This document shows, in pieces, positions 61,678 to 64,000 of a DNA stretch of 64,000 nt. The notes under the pieces were generated by a model. The model saw only the letters and a list, made by a program, of their open reading frames with translations. It was not told the DNA's origin and did not search any database. Position 1 is the first letter of the stretch, and each line of letters starts with the position of its first letter. Origin of the DNA: Centrapalus pauciflorus (Eukaryota; Streptophyta; Magnoliopsida; Asterales; Asteraceae); contig JAANYP010007054.1 in NCBI GenBank assembly GCA_020465985.1, positions 1 through 64,000 of the forward strand, given 5' to 3'. Position numbers and translations under genes: made by a program.

Positions 61678-63999
61678 TTACAACTGTGCAAGCTTCTGAT
61701 CTACAGCCTTCAAAAATTCTCTCTTCATCTCTTCTTTATCACAAGATATCCTAACTGATTTTATTTGGAGCAGCATATCTTTTGAAAAATTATAAAACTC
61801 GAGATTGAAGAAAATACCAAATCCATCTTTGAATGTGACTCTGTAAGTTCTGGATTTGACAAAAATATGAACTTCCTTGATCTGTTTCCCTTTCTTCTCA
61901 GCATTTTCTACTTCTTTTCTTGCAAATTCAGCATCAGCAACTGAACTTAGATCTCTGATGAGTTGTTTTACTTGTGGAAGATCAGATCTAACTTGAGAAA
62001 CAGATCCTATGTGGTACATCTTAATCAGCTCATCCCTGGTCAGCTTATGAACCATCTGCCAGAATGTATCAAACTCCTCTTCTGGTCCAGATTCTCTCCT
62101 TATCACAAACTTGACCCTTAAATTCCTTTCATCCAATGACTTAGCAAACCAGTAGTTGATTTCTGGCTTTGTAAAGTCATGTTGATCAATCAACCTTTCT
62201 ATCTCCATAGCCTTTTGCAAATGGTGCTGAAAGATCACCCTCTTAACAGATGATGGAACAGAAACAGTAGGTTGATCAGTGGGAGCAGGTGCATTGGCAG
62301 CTTCAGGTTGGACTGGTTTCTTAGTGGGAGCAGGTGCATTGGCAGCTTCAGGATGGACTGGTAATGTTGATGGTTGGACTGATTGGGACGGTTGAACTTT
62401 TGGTACTGGCTGAACTGCTGAAGAGACTCTTGTTTTCTTTCTTTTCTCCATTTCTTTGTCATGTATTTCCTGCAGCCTTTCAGTACTCATGGACTGAGCA
62501 ATTTTCTTTGGAATGTCTGCTGCAACAGGAAAATTGATCAAGAATCTTCTATTTTCAGCCTTGGTATGCCCAGTTGGCATCTTCCTCTTCCTTTCACCTT
62601 GCTTTACCACAAACCCTCTTAGGTAATCTCCTAAGGTTTCATCATCTTGCATTGGGGCATGGGTTTGCTGGTCTAAGGCCTGATCTTGTTCTTCTGCTAA
62701 CTTTCTGGCAATCTCAGCATCAAAGGCAATCTGGGCTTCTCTGGAAGAAAATTTGTGCTTTGGAGACTCAATGAGAATACCCTTGCCCTTATCTTTTGTA
62801 GCAGAAGATGTAGCTTGGACTGAACTGGATGGAGCTTGAATACCTTCTCTTATAACAACTCCAGTTGCTCTTGTAGAAGCAGCTTGAGTTTCTAGGCTAA
62901 CAGCTTGAGAAGCTGTTGGGACTGCTAGCCTAGAAGATGGAGCTGTTGATGCTGCTTGGACTGTTGGAGTTGGAGCTGCTTGGACTGGTTGAGGAACTTC
63001 CTGATTCTCCCCCTTTTTGGAAGCATTGGTTTGGTCAGAAGGACCTACAACCTTTGCCACATGGGTTTGAATCAACTGCTCTAGTTTGATGAGCTTATTT
63101 CCACAAAGAGTAAACCCTTTGTGTAGATTAGCCAGTTTCTGATTGTGAGCAGCTTCTGCCTGTTTGAGTGCATGAATTTGTGCCCCCTGTGCAGCAATGA
63201 TGGACATTTGGTATTCCAACATTGTTACAACAGGTTTCAGCTTTGGATCCGTTAAGAGCATCAGTTGCAGGCTAGTCTCAAGATCAGATAACACCAGGGG
63301 TGTTTGTGGTCTATCACTGACATTAACACCAGAAGTAGAAACCTCTGGGCCCCTCTTTTCTTGGTACTGGGGACTTCCAGCTCGTGTTTGCACACTTGCT
63401 GTTGCCATGGGTGTGGTCTTAGAGATGTTGGCCCTGTCCTGTGCCTCTTGTGCAGAGACATCAGTAGTGCCAGCCACAAAGCCCATATGAACAGTCTCAG
63501 AAGAGATGTTCACCTCCTGATTGAGGTTGGGAGTGTCCTCAATTGGTTCCCTTTGGATATTCTGTGCAGAAGGATCCTCCTGCACAGGGATATATGGCTC
63601 TTGTCTAAGGGAGGAGGAGGAAGGAGCTCCGCGTCCCCTTTTCCTTTTATATAAGTATTGTAGTGGGCGTTTGGGCTGTTCAAAAGGATCAGAGGAAATA
63701 TGTGTATCATGAGGAGTGGGTTGGGGTCCTGGGGTTGAAGCAGTAATGTTAGGCTGTGTCTGCTCAGGCCCCTCTCCTTTGTTTCTTGTGATGATGTTCA
63801 TCATTGCAGAGGGCAATGGAGCATCAATGCTGACAAAATTGGCACTTGGCTTTATCAGCCTTTTGATTGAAGATAGTGAGTGCCTATGGGAAACATATAT
63901 CCTCTTATGTAAATTTGAAGTAGTGCAGGTGTGTGCAATTATTTTTGCCAAAAATCGAGGATACATCAAAAATTTCCCATGCTTCAAGGAATGATGCCT
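61678..63999 (-). CDS. E4 extra ORF, C-terminal 770 residues, intact
   Basis: Open from the window edge to TAA at 61678 with no break; the true start lies outside. The visible N-terminal part (KFLMYPRFLAKIIAHTCTTS) is the end of the globular domain. It is followed by a long disordered region rich in Gln, Pro, Ser, Ala with repeats (TKKPVQPEAANAPAPT type), a helical segment (LKQAEAAHNQKLANLHKGFT), basic clusters (KQGERKRKMPTGHTKAENRR) and a C-terminal domain with VKFVIRRESGPEEEFDTFWQ, LTRDELIKMYHIGSVSQVRS and VHIFVKSRTYRVTFKDGFGI. Same position as the extra ORFs of S, N, D and H. Role unknown; an env-like, nucleic-acid-binding or silencing-related role are all open. Confidence 0.8.
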   Translation of the reverse strand, partial: RHHSLKHGKFLMYPRFLAKIIAHTCTTSNLHKRIYVSHRHSLSSIKRLIKPSANFVSIDAPLPSAMMNIITRNKGEGPEQTQPNITASTPGPQPTPHDTHISSDPFEQPKRPLQYLYKRKRGRGAPSSSSLRQEPYIPVQEDPSAQNIQREPIEDTPNLNQEVNISSETVHMGFVAGTTDVSAQEAQDRANISKTTPMATASVQTRAGSPQYQEKRGPEVSTSGVNVSDRPQTPLVLSDLETSLQLMLLTDPKLKPVVTMLEYQMSIIAAQGAQIHALKQAEAAHNQKLANLHKGFTLCGNKLIKLEQLIQTHVAKVVGPSDQTNASKKGENQEVPQPVQAAPTPTVQAASTAPSSRLAVPTASQAVSLETQAASTRATGVVIREGIQAPSSSVQATSSATKDKGKGILIESPKHKFSSREAQIAFDAEIARKLAEEQDQALDQQTHAPMQDDETLGDYLRGFVVKQGERKRKMPTGHTKAENRRFLINFPVAADIPKKIAQSMSTERLQEIHDKEMEKRKKTRVSSAVQPVPKVQPSQSVQPSTLPVHPEAANAPAPTKKPVQPEAANAPAPTDQPTVSVPSSVKRVIFQHHLQKAMEIERLIDQHDFTKPEINYWFAKSLDERNLRVKFVIRRESGPEEEFDTFWQMVHKLTRDELIKMYHIGSVSQVRSDLPQVKQLIRDLSSVADAEFARKEVENAEKKGKQIKEVHIFVKSRTYRVTFKDGFGIFFNLEFYNFSKDMLLQIKSVRISCDKEEMKREFLKAVDQKLAQL

Positions 64000-64000
64000 T

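Larger units (their letters stand above)
60886..64000 (-). mobile_element. Copia Sirevirus-like element E4 (5' part outside window)
   Basis: Minus-strand order: extra ORF (from the window end to 61678), purine tract, 3' LTR. LTR start TGTTGGGAAA and the AGGGGGAGATTG tract match H. Gag and pol would lie beyond the window end. The extra ORF is open throughout, making E4 the best-preserved copy of that gene here. Confidence 0.82.

Overview
The window is nuclear DNA from a flowering plant, most likely a eudicot. It holds no convincing single-copy host gene. Almost every base belongs to nested transposable elements: Ty3/gypsy chromoviruses with 1.6-2.4 kb LTRs, Ty1/copia elements of Sirevirus type, a MULE, and smaller DNA-transposon pieces. 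Reverse-transcriptase and integrase motifs, tRNA-Met-type primer sites (TGGTATCAGAGC), GT-AG introns and AT-rich spacers all point to a plant. The species cannot be named from the sequence alone. Element names (G1, G2, H and so on) are mine; all family assignments come from reading motifs, not from a search.

Layout. 1-5929 (-): chromovirus G1, cut by the window start, sitting inside the 5' LTR of chromovirus G2. 5930-15350 (+): G2, with LTR, gag, pol and LTR, then a second primer site and a truncated second gag. This is a three-part remnant fused at 15350 to the pol gene of copia element H. 15351-51161 (+): H, split by two clean insertions. N (16631-39233) is flanked by CCTGT repeats and D (39852-45382) by AAGCG repeats. 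Inside N lie a reverse-oriented copia element S (19515 to about 31285) and a MULE (about 31280-34085); the 5' end of S and the 5' half of the MULE are deleted and fused. D carries a 1.2 kb G-rich DNA transposon (42936-44131). 51162-51464 is the end of a CACTA transposon. 51748-52547 is a gypsy LTR fragment (G4) holding chromovirus G3 (52548-59465). G3 is broken by a reverse LTR-like repeat (59466-60885), which is followed by copia element E4 (60886 to the window end, - strand).

How the parts relate. All five copia elements (S, N, D, H, E4) carry one large extra ORF between pol and the 3' LTR. It has an N-terminal globular domain, a long acidic Ser/Thr-rich and coiled-coil middle, in three copies a KRKHD...EGEKRRK basic motif, and a basic C-terminal part. 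In S and H this ORF looks like its own transcription unit: a TATA box, a pyrimidine-rich leader, a splice donor, a roughly 1.2 kb intron-like stretch and an acceptor at or near the ATG. Inside that stretch sit degenerate arrays with a near-exact 21 bp period built on a TCGA core. N has the same plan with CCGAATTCGG palindromes, and the same palindrome fills the LTRs of the unrelated gypsy element G2. D keeps only LTRs and the extra ORF, with no gag or pol.

The points most worth a second look are the extra-ORF transcription unit with its periodic arrays, the loss of gag-pol in D at an array motif, and an 88 bp GT-AG intron-like insert inside the G2 reverse transcriptase that keeps the reading frame only if spliced.
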